A DNA stretch of 64,000 nucleotides from positions 248,001 through 312,000 of the forward strand of contig JAOBSW010000555.1 in the NCBI GenBank assembly GCA_026214975.1. Reading direction: 5' to 3'. The position numbers were made by a program, and so were the translations under genes. Each line of letters begins with the position of its first letter. The first letter of the stretch is position 1. Positions 47,190-59,576 of this stretch are shown piece by piece. The notes beneath the pieces are model-generated. The model was not told where the DNA came from and ran no database searches. It worked only from the letters and a program-made list of their open reading frames with translations. Origin of the DNA: Gentiana macrophylla. Its lineage: Eukaryota; Streptophyta; Magnoliopsida; Gentianales; Gentianaceae.

Positions 47190-48732
47190 TCATGAAGACT
47201 TACCTACTGCCTGCTGTTGCTCTGCCTACTTGTCTGCTGAATTTTAGAGTCTCGGTTTATCGGAGTGGTGACCTGGTTTACCGGCCCTTCTTTTTCTCAG
47301 ATTCTCTTGTATTTTTTCTTGATCGCTTTCGATCCTTCCTGGACATTTGGTATACCTGGTCCAGGCAGTTCCTTTCCGCTTCTAGTCATGATTGCATTCA
47401 CGGCCTTCAAATTCTTCTCAGTATTACTTGGCAATCCTCCAGCAGGAGGGGCTGACACTTGTTCTGCAATCTGCCATATTTGGTGCGACAGATTGTGCAC
47501 TAAAGCTTCATGATTGGTCAGTCTTGCATCATTCTTCTGACAATATGTGGTGAAGTTTGTATTCAGCTCAGTCCTGGATTTCGTAAGTTGATTGACCGTG
47601 TCGGTCACAGTTGAGCTCATTTTATCCATTGATGCTTCCCTACCACCTAACTTGTTGAACTGGGGCATGAATCCACCAGTTTGTCTAGTTCTCTCTCCAC
47701 CGTTTGAATCACTTTGTCGAAAACCCCCAGTAGGGTCACTTAATCTAAAACCAGGGTGGTCATGAGAACCTGGGCGATATTCGCCCCCGGAAGGATTTCC
47801 TTGCCTCCCTATATAGTTCACATCTTCAGTGTTGGTTGCTTCGATTTCTTGTACTTTCTCAACCTTGTAATTGCAATCTTGCATGCCATCTGTCTTCTCA
47901 TTCATCTTCATTAGCTGGTAGAAGATCTTTTGAGAAATATCTTCCCCAATTATGCCTTCAGCTACCTAGGCGGTTTCAATCTGATGCGTTTCCCATTCGC
48001 TTGTCAGTGCTATTTGCTCTAATTTCTCTTCCACTTCCTCAGGTGATAGTAACAAAAAACATCCGTTGCTCGATGCTTCAACTCTCATTTGTTTACATGG
48101 CTGTATTCCTGATAGAAACTATACATTCTTACGGGCAGAGTGATATCATGGTGATGGCATCTCCTCTGTGCTTCCTTAAATATTTCCCAAGCTTCCTCAA
48201 GGGTTTCAGTGGGTTTCTACTTGAAATTCATAATGTCTTGTCTCATCTATAGTGACTCCCAGGTGGGCAGTACTTGTCTATAAATTTCTGTAGCAGATCG
48301 GTCCAAGTTTGGATTGATCCTGGTGCTAGAGACAATAACCATATATTCTCTTTATCCTTCAGAGTGAATGGAAACAACTTCAACTTGATGTTATCCTCAG
48401 GTGCTCCTGCTGGTTTGACCGTGCTGACAATCACCAAGAAGTTGGTGATGTGTACACTAGGATCTTCGTTCGGTACTCCATAGAGGGTAGTGTAATTAGT
48501 CATCATTTGTATCACGTTCGGTTTTGGGTGAAATACCTCAGCCGTATTCTCTGGATGAACAATTAGTGGCACAAAATGCTCAATCGTCGGCATCGCATAA
48601 CTCTGTAGAGTTCTTTTATCCTGCTACATTTTGTCCGTTCTGCGCCATTTTAATTTATGTCTCTTCCAAAGGTGGAATCTCTTCTTCCCTCTCGCTGTGA
48701 TCTCCTTTGTGTGTACTCACGTCGTCCGCCAT
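47190..48732 (-). pseudogene. G2 gag (pseudogene)
   Basis: ATG at 48732 (MADDVSTHKGDHSEREEE), but a stop follows after about 25 codons where G1 has TAT. 48243-48593 has PTIEHFVPLIV, MMTNYTTLYGVPNEDPS, LKLFPFTLKDKENIWLL and PGSIQTWTDLLQKFID. 47297-47911 (204 codons) is the longest open piece, with GRQGNPSGGEYRPGSHDHPG and LSHQIWQIAEQVSAPPAGG. No zinc knuckle is visible. Frameshifts lie near 47920 and 48240. Confidence 0.87.
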
Positions 48733-49145
48733 CCTAACAGATCACTCTCGAGTTTCTTTTCTTTTTTGTCTAGAAAATTTTTTGATCTCAGGTATGAATC
48801 TCTCAAGTTCGGCTGCTGAACTTCATGTAGCGTACTACAAGACACAAAAAGAAAATAAAAAGGTTAGTGACTTTCCTCGGCAGCTGTTACACACACCTGG
48901 CAGACTAAATAATATGGACTTTCACTACTGAATTGACCCTGAACGGACAGATATGATCCTGCTAAAATTGAGACCCTCGGTTTACCACAGTATACCCTCG
49001 GTAAACAGGATGAAGTTTTTCTCAGATTTTAACAGAACTGACTCTGTACGACTCTAGTATAAACAGACTATAAAATAGACTCAATTAAACATACTCAAAT
49101 ATATACAGACACTCAATATTAAATAAAAAGTATTCTTGACACGAG

Positions 49146-49163
49146 TCCCCAGAAACGGCGCCA
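49146..49163 (-). other. G2 primer-binding site (tRNA-Asp type)
   Basis: Reverse complement TGGCGCCGTTTCTGGGGA; two differences from the usual site. 48733-49145 is the leader, with no ORF. Confidence 0.85.
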
Positions 49164-49171
49164 GAAAATCT

Positions 49172-50644
49172 TGATCGTGTGCAATGCACTTACTAGCAAT
49201 AGGACTAGGTCTATCGTAGTAGAGTACGGGTGAGTCAAGGTCGATCCCACTGAGACTCGTAAGAATGTCTAATTATCAAGATTGAGCTTGTCATAAAGGA
49301 TGGTCTATGAACAACTATACTCTAGACGATAGTAAATTTGGTGCCACTGGTGCCACAAACTAACAATATTACGCTAGCTCAAACAAACGTAAACAAGTGT
49401 TTCTAATGTATTAGTTCAATTATGAGTAAATAGTTATTCCCCACACATACATGCAATCCTCCCCATTGGTGAATTTTAATTCATTGTTAAATTTCTTGGT
49501 ACAACTCTAACCCTATCTACTCCGACAATGGTAGTAGACAATCTATACGCAAGCTACCCTCCTTAATTGGTCCGAAATAGCCCATACGCATAAAGAACTA
49601 GAGTTTTCGATATTGAACGCTTACTTATACCGCAAAGCTGGCTAGACACCTGTCGACACTGATCAGCACGTTCCTATGGTCAATCAAGATAATGTCCAAA
49701 CAAACACTTCACTATTCATATTTCATTCTAGTTTTACAAAGACATGCAAATAGTTGATCAGGCTACTAACATGTAAATTAAATCTATCGATCAATGTAGC
49801 TGGCGCCGATTATCATAAATTAGTTATTTACAAGGTATTCAGATCTAGCGATATAGCCCGTCGCAGATCTGAAGAACGCAACTACTATTTCATGATTTCT
49901 TCACCAACGAATTAGATCTATAACACACGGGGTAAAATAAACTAACTACTACATAATTAAACTAAATAAACAATTAAAACATACTAGTCGAATAGAACAA
50001 CGATTGATCTACATCTTGGAAAAGGCAAGAAATCATACCCTTGAAAACGAGCGTATATCTCCCTAGGATCTCTTCCTAGTCGGCGACTCAGTCGTCTCTC
50101 CGACCAGAACTCATAAAATAATAAAATAAAGAACAAATATCTTTTATTGCATAATAATTGTAGTATTTCTGTACTACCAATGTTACATTGAACTCTAAGG
50201 TGAAGCCTCTTATCTATAGGTACATAAACCGACTTAGAAACACCTAGTTCTACCCCTCGTCCAAGAAAATGCGTTTCTGAAGATTCTGGACCCTCGGTAA
50301 GTCGGTGCCTATCCTCGGTAAACAGAGGGCAATTTTAACCTTCTTCTTCTACTAAATTAGCTTGGAATGTTCTGGAATACCCTAGGCCCATTCCTTTCGT
50401 TCAGTCCACTCCAGATTCGTCCACAATGCTCAACCCAAAATTTCGTATCCTGAAAATTATCAAATAAGGCACGAAATAATATCGAAATAGGGAAAATAAA
50501 TGCTAAGTGCAGATTTCTCGACTCATGAACCCAACATATGATATTTAACTCAAATGGTTCATATTTATAGGTTGAAACAACTATGTTTAGGTCATAATGG
50601 ATAGAATGTTGATGTCATAGGATGGACTATTTTAAGCGTCATCA
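49172..50644 (-). repeat. G2 5' LTR
   Basis: TGATCGTGTGCAATGC to AAGCGTCATCA; has a short tandem duplication GGTGCCACT at about 49340. Confidence 0.93.
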
Positions 50645-50649
50645 GTAAT

Positions 50650-51778
50650 CCCTTAATCCACTCTTCTCATATGATGATTGAAGGAACTCACTATTGTTTT
50701 CACTGATACAATATCAAGATTGTCCATGGCTTCAAAAGCTTCAGTGACTCAGTCTTCAACACTGCTCCTTGAGAACAAAACCTTCAGCAGCTATCACAAA
50801 CACAACTCCTTCTCAGATGGCTCTAATTCAGTTGCTTGACTGGTGTGAATTGGATTCATAGATTCTGTTGATCAATCTCAGTGCTTGATGTGCAATTTGA
50901 GCTCTGTTTATTGAGTTGATCTCTAGCTGGGTCTTTTAAGTTCAAATAGAAGACTTTTCAAATTGACAGAGTTTCTACTTGTTTTTCAGTATTACAATCG
51001 TTATTTTTCATGTCTGCCAATGTCTTCTATTGATCGCCTTGATAATCCTTGATTTGAATTTCAGTCCATTGGCTATTTAATGTGGGGAATAATCCTTGGT
51101 TTAATTCTTGATTCCCCCTTAATTATATCCTCCTTGATATTAATGATCCGGATTTTATTCAAACGTCTATTATAAAATCTGTCCTTGACTGATTCTTGAT
51201 TGATTATGCATTTAATCCTTGGTCCTCTAAATCTTCCTTACTTTTCACGTTCTGAATAAGCTTGAATTGCTTAGCTGTTATTTCACTTGTCTGTTACTTG
51301 AACGGTTGAGTGTTCCTGCTGACTTAGCTAATTAGTTCTTCCTTTACTACTTTCCCTTTACTCAGCTGGTAGATAGTTTACTTTGCCGGTTCATTGCTTT
51401 CTTGATTTCTTTTGATCTTTCAGGCATTTCTTTTACTTCAGTGATCCTGATTTGTGTGAGATCAGTGAACACCATATTCAAAATGCGATTTCATCACTTG
51501 TAATATAACATAGACTTATCCAAGGTCATCATAGAATTCCCTGGTTATAAGTCAATCCATATGTCATCATGCTTCTCTGCTGGTACTTGGCTGCCTTTAC
51601 TCTGCCGGATTTCTGTTTTACTTAGCCATCCTACCAACTAGTACAATACTTGTCTGACTCAACTTATACAACATGTCAGACTCAAATTAAAGACTTATAC
51701 AGAGATTTCTAACTTATTTTCCGGCTTTCTATAACAGCTAGTATGGCCATCATCAAAACATAATAAAATGTCCTATCA
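50650..51778 (-). repeat. H 3' LTR, second part
   Basis: Resumes after G2 and its duplication. Ends TCCTATCA, where the other LTR ends TCCTAACA. Followed by the PPT complement TTTCCCCCTTTTTGATGATG. Confidence 0.9.
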
Positions 51779-51792
51779 ATTTCCCCCTTTTT

Positions 51793-52935
51793 GATGATGC
51801 CAAAACCCTCATAATCTTGAACATAAGTATTCAAAAAATTTCATAATAATAACAGAATATAACTTATAAATTTTATTCATCCATCAAGGGCAGTAAGATA
51901 TTGAAAGGCAATAACACATCAAAGGCAGAATTTAATTAGAGAGGGCTACTTCTTATCTTCAAACCTGATGCCTTTGATGCCCTTTCCTTTTCCTGTTGGG
52001 CTTCCCATCCCAATTGAGCTTGCATGTTTACTACTTCCTTCCTCTTTTTTGGCATCACCATACATATCTTCCAGAATCTTATTGGTTGCTTCAGAGACTT
52101 GGATGAGGGTGTTGAGTTGCTTCCCTGACTCATCCAGAATGCCATCAAAAGTCTAAATTTGAACATTATGCTCATTCACAGTATCAATCAGAGGTTTGAG
52201 TTTGCCCTCAACTTTTTATCCCAAGAATTCTAGATTTATTTGGACATGGTGGGGAATTAGATGCTGCAGATTGCAAAGTAAGTTCCCTTGCCTCTCCATA
52301 ACTTCATCTTGAACTTTCATATGACTAATTAGAGCCTCAATCTTGTGATGCATGGAGGTTTCACTACTCCTTAGTGCAGTTTTGTGATTTTGCCTGCTCA
52401 AATACTGTCTTTCCATACCCACAATTAGTGGATTGAGGTATGTAGTGATAAATCCCGGGAATCGAGGCGTTGCCCTAATTCCTTTGATTCAAAAATAACT
52501 TCCATGATTATAATATAAAATCCATGTGGGTAATCTTCCATAAAATAATTCTCCACGAATTCTCCAATTTTCCACATGTGTAAAACTGATTTTGTTCACA
52601 CAGTACTTTGCTTTTTTCTCCAAAGTGTTCAGCGGTGGAGTAACTTGGCTGGTCACTAGGCCGGTGTAGTGACTTCTTTACTGAGCTACTTTGTAAAAGC
52701 ATCTCTAACAATCGAGAAGTGAACTCACTGGTCACGATACCTACCCCGCCAAGTGAGCGCACCCAAAATGGCAAAGGTTCAGTCAGCTGGTGAAGTTACT
52801 CAACTGATTTCTCCAGGTAGCTGCTCCTTATAACTTAATCAATTTAAATCATTCCTAACACAGTTCTCAGCTTGCAAAATCTTTCATGACTGGGTGATTT
52901 TGTGAAAATATCAGCTAGTTGATCTTCAGTGGATA
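51793..52935 (-). pseudogene. H extra 3' ORF region (decayed)
   Basis: Between RNase H and the PPT. Minus-strand fragments at 52216-52422 (MERQYLSRQNHKTALRSS, then KIEALISHMKVQDEVMERQ) and 51936-52175 (VSEATNKIL-like text in another frame, then KKRKEV). They resemble the C-terminal part of the J ORF region at 62820-63300 and look like a heptad-rich coiled coil. No homology to RT or integrase. This position is where some plant copia elements carry an extra or env-like ORF; identity unknown. Confidence 0.5.
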
Positions 52936-53302
52936 TGTATCTCAAGATAACATATCATTTTTCCACATGATCTCTGATAAAGTGATGTCTGACATCAATA
53001 TGCTTTGTTCTTGAATGTAATACTGGATTCTCAATTATAGATATTGCACTAGTGTTATCACACATAATTGGAATTGTCTTCTCCTCTATTCCATGGTCCA
53101 TTAGCTGTTGTCTGATCCACAACACTTGTGCACAGCAGCTACCCGCTACTATATATTCTGCTTCAGCTGTTGAAGTGGATATAGAATTTTGCTTTTTACT
53201 AAACCATGATACTAGTCTGCTGCCTAGCATCTGACAAGTTCCTGAAGTGCTTCTTCTGTCAATTTTACATCTAGCATAATCTGAGTCTGAATAGGATATC
53301 AA
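52936..53302 (-). pseudogene. H RNase H
   Basis: 115 codons: SYSDSDYARCKIDRRSTSG, GSRLVSWFSKKQNSISTST, AEAEYIVAGSCCAQVLWIR, then CDNTSAISIIENPVLHSRTKHID. The acidic residues of copia RNase H (D of SDSDYA, E of AEAEY, D of CDNTSA) are all present. A stop separates it from RT at 53305. Confidence 0.92.
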
Positions 53303-53305
53303 TTT

Positions 53306-54705
53306 TTATCCTCCATCTTTTGGATACCAAATTCCTACATTGATTGTATACTTCAGATATATGATTATTCTCTTAGCAGCTAGTAAGTGAGATTCCTTAG
53401 GTTGATCTTGAAATCTTGAACATACTCCTTCTGCAAATGCTATATCAGGTCTACTTGCTATTAGATAGAGTAGAGATCCAATAATTCCTCTATATAAATT
53501 TTGATCAACATCTTTTCCATTTTCATCCTTCCCAAGAATCACTCTTGCACACATTGGTGTATCTGATGTGCCACTTGAATCCCTACCATATTTTTGTATC
53601 AAGTCCTTTGTATACTTGACATGATTGATAAAGATGCCATCTTCCATTTGTTTCACTTGTAAACCAAGAAAATAGTTGAGTTCTCCCATGATACTCATTT
53701 GAAATTTACTTTTAATCAGATTTTCAAATTTCTCACACAGCTTCTCATCTTCTGATCCAAAAATGATGTCATCAACATAGATATGAACTAACAAAGTGCT
53801 TGTTCCTTCTTCTATTTTTTTTTGGTTAAAGGTAAATATTATATTCAAGGTATGCAAAATACAAGAAATTACATCCTAATCTAAAAAAAAGAACTAGGCT
53901 AACACCTACACAGTGTTGAAAAGAGGTTAGATTTGTTGATTCCAAGCAACATAAGACCCCTGAGGTTATATACTACAAGAAACAACAGCCACTAAACACT
54001 TAAGAGAGTCTAGCTTAAAGAGAGTCATGTCAATAGTCCCTTTGTTGAATCCATTGTTGATTAAGAATTATGATAGTGTCTCATACCAGGCTCTTGGTGC
54101 CTGTTTGAATCCATATAGTGCCTTTTTGAGTTTGTATACTTTATCTTCCTTTCCTTTGAGATAGAAATCAGGTGGTTGTTACACATATACTTCTTCTTCT
54201 TGAAGTCAATTCAAGAATGCACTTTTGACATCCATTTGATATACTTTGAAGTCTTTATGTGCTGCAAAAGTTAGAAAGAGTCTGATAGCCTCTAATCTAG
54301 CTAGTGGTGCAAAAGTTTCAATATAATCTATTCCTTCTGCTTGAGAAAAGCCTTTGCAACTAGCCTTGACTTGTTTCTAACAACTGTTCCTTGTTCATCC
54401 ATCTTGTTTCTGAATACCCATTTTGTTCCAATGATATTTGCCATGTCTCGCTTGTTCATTAGTTCTCAGACCTCATTTCTCTCAAATTCATCGAACTCTT
54501 CTTGCATGGCTGTATTCCAATCAGCATCTTGAATTGCATCATCTATTGTTTTGGGTTCCACCTGCGATAGAAAACAAGTTACCATACTTTCCAGTTGTCT
54601 CATGGTTTTAACTCTTGTATGAATATCTCCAATGACTTGTTCTTCAGGATGATCTCTCAGCCAATTCAAATCAGGTTGAAGCTGCTCTAGATTTTGTTCT
54701 TCCAT
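53306..54705 (-). pseudogene. H reverse transcriptase (interrupted)
   Basis: Starts near 54540 with DDAIQDADWNTAMQEEFDEFERN, then the fingers (54050-54470, broken). The palm carries HIYVDDIIFGSEDEKLCEKF at about 53780 with the copia YVDD active site, then FLGLQVKQMEDGIFI, SLLYLIASRPDIAF and LKYTINVGIWYPK. A roughly 190-base insertion with an A-tail breaks RT at 53815-54013. 54748-54930 is the spacer before RT. Confidence 0.9.
53815..54013 (-). mobile_element. Short A-tailed insertion in H RT, probably a 5'-truncated LINE
   Basis: On the minus strand the RT text stops after FNKGTID.TLFK and resumes at KIEEGTSTLLVHIYVDD. Between them is about 190 bases ending in a run of nine A (plus strand T, 53815-53823). 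The piece just before the tail has TAATTTCTTGTATTTTGC and AATATAATATTTACC, the look of a plant L1-type 3' end. No clean TSD is seen; CTTAA(A)GAGAGTC occurs twice at its upstream end (53999-54026). Confidence 0.6.
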
Positions 54706-54939
54706 AACTTCAGCATGTGCGTCAACTTCATGATCTTGTGTTGGTGCCTATTGTGTTGTATTAACTAGTGCATCATCTTGATTACCAAATGTGTGATCCA
54801 AAATAGTAGCTGGTACTGTTGTATTCATATAGACTTGTCTTTGTGCAGCTTCTTCTCCAAAGTTGTGTAGACTTTCACCATTTGTATTTGGTTCATAAAA
54901 AACTACATGAATTGACTCTTCAATCACCAAGGTTCTTTT

Positions 54940-55876
54940 GTTGATCAGTCTAAAAGCTTTACCGGTGTCTTAGTATCCCATGAAGATTGCTTTATCCATT
55001 TTTTCATCAAAAGTATGCAATTGATTCCTGTTCAAAACAAAACATTTAGATCCAAACATATGCAAATATGAAATGTTAGGTTTCCTTCCATTCCAAATTT
55101 CATATGGTGTTTTTCCATGATGTTTGGTGATTATAGATCTATTTGAGTATAGCATGTTGTATTTGCTGCTTCAGCCCAAAATCTCTTTAGTAGGCATGCT
55201 TCTGCAATCATGATTCTCACAGCTTCTTTGAGTGTCCTATTTCTTCTTTTTTGCTACACCATTTGCTGTGGAGCTCCGGTTGCTGATAGTTGATGTAGTA
55301 CTCCATTTTCTTCACAATAGGTTCTGATTACTTCATTTAGGAACTCTGTGCCTGTATATGATCTTATCTTGATAATCTCAATTCTTTTTTAGTCCAAATT
55401 CTTCTTAGTAGATCTGAAAGTTTCTTGAGAGTTTCTTTCTTCTTGTTCATGAAGATTGTCCAGTTGAACTTTGAGAAATCATCAACCACCACCAAAGTAT
55501 ACTTCATTCCACTTAAACTCACAGGTGTGACTGGTCCAAATATGTCCATGTGCATGAGGTGCAGAATTCTGGTTGTTGATTGTTGTGGCTTTGACTTGAA
55601 AGAACTCTTGATCTGCTTCCCTTTTTGACATGCATCACAGAGACTTTCCTTCTTGAATGTGATGTCTGGAAGGACTTCAACTAGCTTGTTCTTTGATAAA
55701 ATGCTGATGGTCTTGAAGTTGAGATGGTTCAGTCTTCTATGCCAAATCCAGCTGGTTGATTCCTTATTCTTGACAAGAAGACATGTTTCTGCTTTTGCTG
55801 TCTTCCAATCCACCATATACATGTTGTCTTCTCTTTTTCTTGCAAGTACAACTGTTCTAGTTTGATTATGAATCAC
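54940..55876 (-). pseudogene. H integrase
   Basis: 55364-55876 (170 codons): pre-integrase zinc motif with WHRRLNHLNFKTISILSKN and CDACQKGKQIKSSF, then HLMHMDIFGPVTPVSLSG with the first catalytic Asp, and VVVDDFSKFNWTIF. After a frameshift near 55370 the core is damaged (55160-55360); 54970-55155 holds KTPYEIWNGRKPNISYLHMFGS and the usual IFMGY end. Confidence 0.9.
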
Positions 55877-55888
55877 TTTGCTTCCTTC

Positions 55889-56160
55889 TTAGTTGAAGTG
55901 CACATTGTAGCCTTCGTCACAAAATTGACTGAAGCTTAGAAGATTGAAATTAAATCCTTTGACATAAGCCGCATTTTGAATCTTCAAATTGATCTTGAGC
56001 ATTGTGCCTTCCCCTTTAATTTTGCCGGGTTTTTTTGCCTCCAAATGTACTTTGGGTCCATCAAAAGCTCTAAAGTTAGTCAACCATCCATTGTTTCCTG
56101 TCATATGTCTGGAACATCCATTGTCTATGTACATGACATCCTACAAAAAAATTTGGTATG
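55889..56160 (-). pseudogene. H protease
   Basis: Reads MYIDNGCSRHMTGNNGWL. Copia proteases have D-S-G (or D-T-G) at this place; here it is D-N-G, so the second active-site residue is changed. Followed by GKIKGEGTMLKINLKIQ and LLSFSQFCDEGYNVHF. A stop follows before the integrase ORF. Confidence 0.88.
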
Positions 56161-57185
56161 TTTGGGTACCTAACACTGTTTGGGTCCATACCTGTTAGCT
56201 GTCATGCCTTTCATTCCAAGTGTGTATCCAAAGTATCTCCTTCTTGGACAATTGAAATCATCAACTTCGTACATGTAAGGCATGGCAGATTAATTTCTTG
56301 TAAACTTATTGAAATTATTCTGAAACAATTCTATACTTGTTGATGCATTTGCATCCTTTTTCACACTCCAATATGCAGGAGGAAACCTGCTTTCATAATG
56401 TTTTTATGTCCAAGAACATGTCTGGGTTGGCTTTTCCTAAACACATGTTGCATAGTATGAAATGGTTTCTTCTTGTATTTTGGGGGTGCAACATTCCAAT
56501 CATCTTCTGAAGGGTAAAGTTTGCCCTTACCTTTTAGTATGCTTTTTCCTTTACTAGGTTGATAAGATGATTTACTCTACTGTTTCACTACACTGGGTTT
56601 TGACTTCACCGGTGCAGGGTGAGTAGTTGAAACTATGGTCTTTCCTTTTCTGAATTTGGGTCCAGTTTTGGTCCTTGATTCAGAATTGTGTGACCATTGT
56701 TTCCTTTCTCATCTTGACTATTGTAGCTAAGACTAGATCTAGATCCAAACCTTTTTGGGGGTTTGTAAGATGGTGCATTAAGTGGTGCAGTGGCGCTCTT
56801 AACTGGAGGGTTGGTTTTCACAACTGGTCTATCAACATCAGATGAGTGATCATCTACTGCTCGTTGATCAGTTGGGTGAACTCCCTTACTAGTTGATTCA
56901 GCTTTCAATCCATCCAGTTCTATTCTTAATCTTTTATTTTTCTCACTCAGATTCTCACATTCTTGTTTCGAATTTCATGATTTGTTTAAATTTTTTCTGA
57001 AATTTACTCATTAGATTTTGAATTAGGTTTGCAGAATCTAAAGGAAGAATAAAAGATTGTGCAGTGTCCGATGAGGATGCAGATGATGAGTATGAACTAG
57101 ATGTTACCTCTGTTGCATCAGTTTCCTTAGCCGTTAGACATAGATATGCCTGGTCATTTTTAGAGCTGTTGGATTCAACATCATC
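56161..57185 (-). pseudogene. H Gag-protease spacer (decayed)
   Basis: Mostly unreadable; 56633-56908 keeps a low-complexity stretch with KRFGSRSSLSYNSQDEKGN. In intact relatives this is a Gag C-terminal linker. Confidence 0.55.
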
Positions 57186-58229
57186 TTAATTATCATCAGA
57201 TGATTTTTCATTCTTTTCACTACTGGTTTCAGCTTTAAGTTCCTTCTTGCTCTTTCTCTTATCTGTTTTTTTGTACTTTTTCTTTTCCTCATCTTTGTCT
57301 GGTTCTTTAGGGCAATCTGCCTTGAAGTGTCCTTTCTTCTTGCAATTAAAATATCTGAATTCATCATCCTTTTTCTTCATGTGTTTGCTTGAGCTTGACT
57401 TCTTGTTTGATGATGAACTTCCTTTGAATTGTTTCTTCTTTCTAAACCTGGCAAAACGTTTGATTAGTAAAGCAATTTGTCCTTTTAGTTCCTGTGTCTC
57501 TTTGCCGCTTGTGTCAGCTATTTTGCTTTGCTGGGGTACAACTAGTGCACTGGCCTTGTGTGCCTCTACTGGTGCACTGTCTTCACTGTTTAACTCAAAT
57601 TCATGGTCCTTTAATTGAGACATCAGAGTCAAGGTGTGAGTATTTGCAAGATTTATTGTTCCTCTGAGTACTGATGTGATGATCTTCAATCTTTCAGGTA
57701 GACCTCTGAAGATTTTTCAGGCAAACTTCCTTCTATGGGTATGTATGTCCAAGTTGTTGTAGTTCACTGATAATGCCAGAAAATTTGTTATCTATTTGAT
57801 CAATGGATTCACCACTCTTCATTTTGAAGTTTTCAAATTTCTGTTCTGCAACAGACAATTTATTTTCTTTGACTGCCTCAGATCCTTCATTCATGAGTTC
57901 CAATTAATCTCACATCTCCTTCGCTGTTGTGCAGTCTTTGATCCTCCTGAACATATTACTATCCAGAGTCTTCAATATCATATCTTTTGCAACAAAGTCG
58001 AGGTTTTCTCTTCTTCTGTCTTTGTCCAATCTTTCTTTGGTTTCTCTATTTTATTTCCTTGATCTGCTCCAGTGGCTATCACAGTCATGATCTTGATTGG
58101 GCCATCAATGATAACATCCAACATCTCATTATGAGTTGCTAAAAGATGAGATAACATCCTTATTTTATATTCATGAAAATTATTAACATTGAATATAGGT
58201 ACTTTAGACAGGAAATTTGAGGAATCCAT
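57186..58229 (-). pseudogene. H Gag with damaged zinc knuckle
   Basis: ATG at 58229 (MDSSNFLSKVPIFNV), then EYKIRMLSHLLATHNEMLDV. A frameshift near 57980 breaks the middle. 57186-57689 has HTLTLMSQLKDHEFEL, a Lys-rich stretch and RYFNCKKKGHFKADCP. The CCHC knuckle should be C-x2-C-x4-H-x4-C; the first Cys is Tyr here. Closely resembles D's Gag. Confidence 0.9.
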
Positions 58230-58343
58230 AAGCACAAATAAGAGATATATTTAGAAAGCTTAGATTTGAAAACTACTTTGAAAATACGTGATCTCCTTGT
58301 TACCAGAAATCAGATCTGAACAGGTTCTGATACTAGGAACACT

Positions 58344-58355
58344 GCTCCGACACCA
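58344..58355 (-). other. H primer-binding site (degenerate tRNA-iMet)
   Basis: Minus TGGTGTCGGAGC; two changes from TGGTATCAGAGC. Two bases inside the LTR. Confidence 0.82.
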
Positions 58356-58357
58356 AT

Positions 58358-59571
58358 TGTTGGTCTTAGAGAAGGGTAAAAGTATAGTCAGGGTGGTGTA
58401 ATCCCTTAATCCACTCTTCCCTTGTGATGGTTGGAGGAATTCACTATTGTTTTCTCTGATACAATAGCAAGATTGTCCTGGGCTACACAAGCTTCACAAT
58501 CTACAAGACTATCACTCCTTGGCTTCAAAAGCTTCATTGACTCAGTCTTCAACACTGGACCTTGAGAAGAAATCCTTCAGCAGCTATCACAAACACAACT
58601 CCTTCTCAGATGGCTCTGATTCAGTTGTTTGACTGGTGTGAATTGGATTCACAGACTCTGTTGATCAATCTCAGTGCTTGATGTGGAATTTGAGCTTTGA
58701 TTGTTGAGTTGATATCTAGATGTGTCTTTTAAGTTCAAATAAAAGGATTTTCAAATTGACAGTGTTTTTGCTTGTTTTTCAGTATTGCAATCGTTCTTTT
58801 TCCTGTCTGTCAATGCCTTCTATTTATAGCCTTGATAATCCTTGATTTGAATTTCAGTCCATTGGCTATTTAATGTGGGGAATAATTCTTTATTTAATTC
58901 TTGATTCACCCATAATTATATCCTCCTTGAAATCAGTGATCCGGATTTTATTCAAACGTCTATCGTAAAATCCGTCCTTGATTGATTGTTGATTGATTAT
59001 GCATTTAATTCTTGGTCCTCTGAATCTACCTTAATTTTCACGTTCTGAATAAGCTTGAATTGCTTAGCTGTTATTTCACTTGTCTGTTACTTGAACGGTT
59101 GAGTGTTCCTGCTGACTTAGCTGATTAGTTCTTCTTTTACTGCTTTTCCTTTACTTAGCCGGTAGACAGTTTACTTTGCCGGTTCACTGCTTTCTTGATT
59201 TCTTTTGATCTTTCAGGCATTTCTTGTACTTCACTGATTTTGATTTGTGTGATATTAGAGTACACCATATTCAAAATTAGATTTCATCAATTGTAATATA
59301 ACATAGACATATCCAAGGTCATCACAGACTTCCCTGGTTATAAGTAAATCCATATGTCTTCATGCTTATCTGCTGGTACTTGGCTACCTTTACTCTGCCG
59401 GATTTCTGTTTTACTTAGCCATCCTACCAACTAGTACAATACTTGTCTAACACAACTTATACAACATGTCAGACTCTAAGTAAAGACTTATACATAGATT
59501 TCTAACTTATATTCAGGCTTGCTATAACAACTAGTATGACCATCATCAAAAATAATAAAATGTTCCTAACA
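58358..59571 (-). repeat. H 5' LTR (1214 bp, with internal deletion)
   Basis: TGTTGGTCTTAG to TCCTAACA. Lacks about 200 bases found at 40243-40442 of the other LTR; the sequence jumps from TATAGTC to AGGGTGGTG. The missing part is near the PBS side (U5) of the LTR. Confidence 0.88.
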
Positions 59572-59576
59572 ACAAG

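Larger units (their letters stand above)
40456..50644 (-). mobile_element. Element G2: second copy of the Athila-type G family
   Basis: Perfect TSD GTAAT (40451-40455 and 50645-50649). LTRs 40456-41917 (1462 bp) and 49172-50644 (1473 bp); PBS and PPT in place; gag-pol on the minus strand with the same order and text as G1. It has no nested insertion. Length 10.2 kb. Genes carry many stops and shifts. It was inserted into H, which itself is in G1. Confidence 0.93.
40211..59571 (-). mobile_element. Element H: Ty1/copia retrotransposon, with G2 inside its LTR
   Basis: TSD ACAAG on both sides. Left LTR 40211-40455 plus 50650-51778; right LTR 58358-59571. Interior 51779-58357 holds gag, protease, integrase, RT and RNase H in copia order on the minus strand, and a further decayed ORF region next to the 3' LTR. 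The PBS (58344-58355, minus TGGTGTCGGAGC) differs by two bases from the iMet site. PPT on the minus strand is AAAAAGGGGGAAAT at 51779-51792. All genes carry stops or shifts, so it is inactive. Confidence 0.9.
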
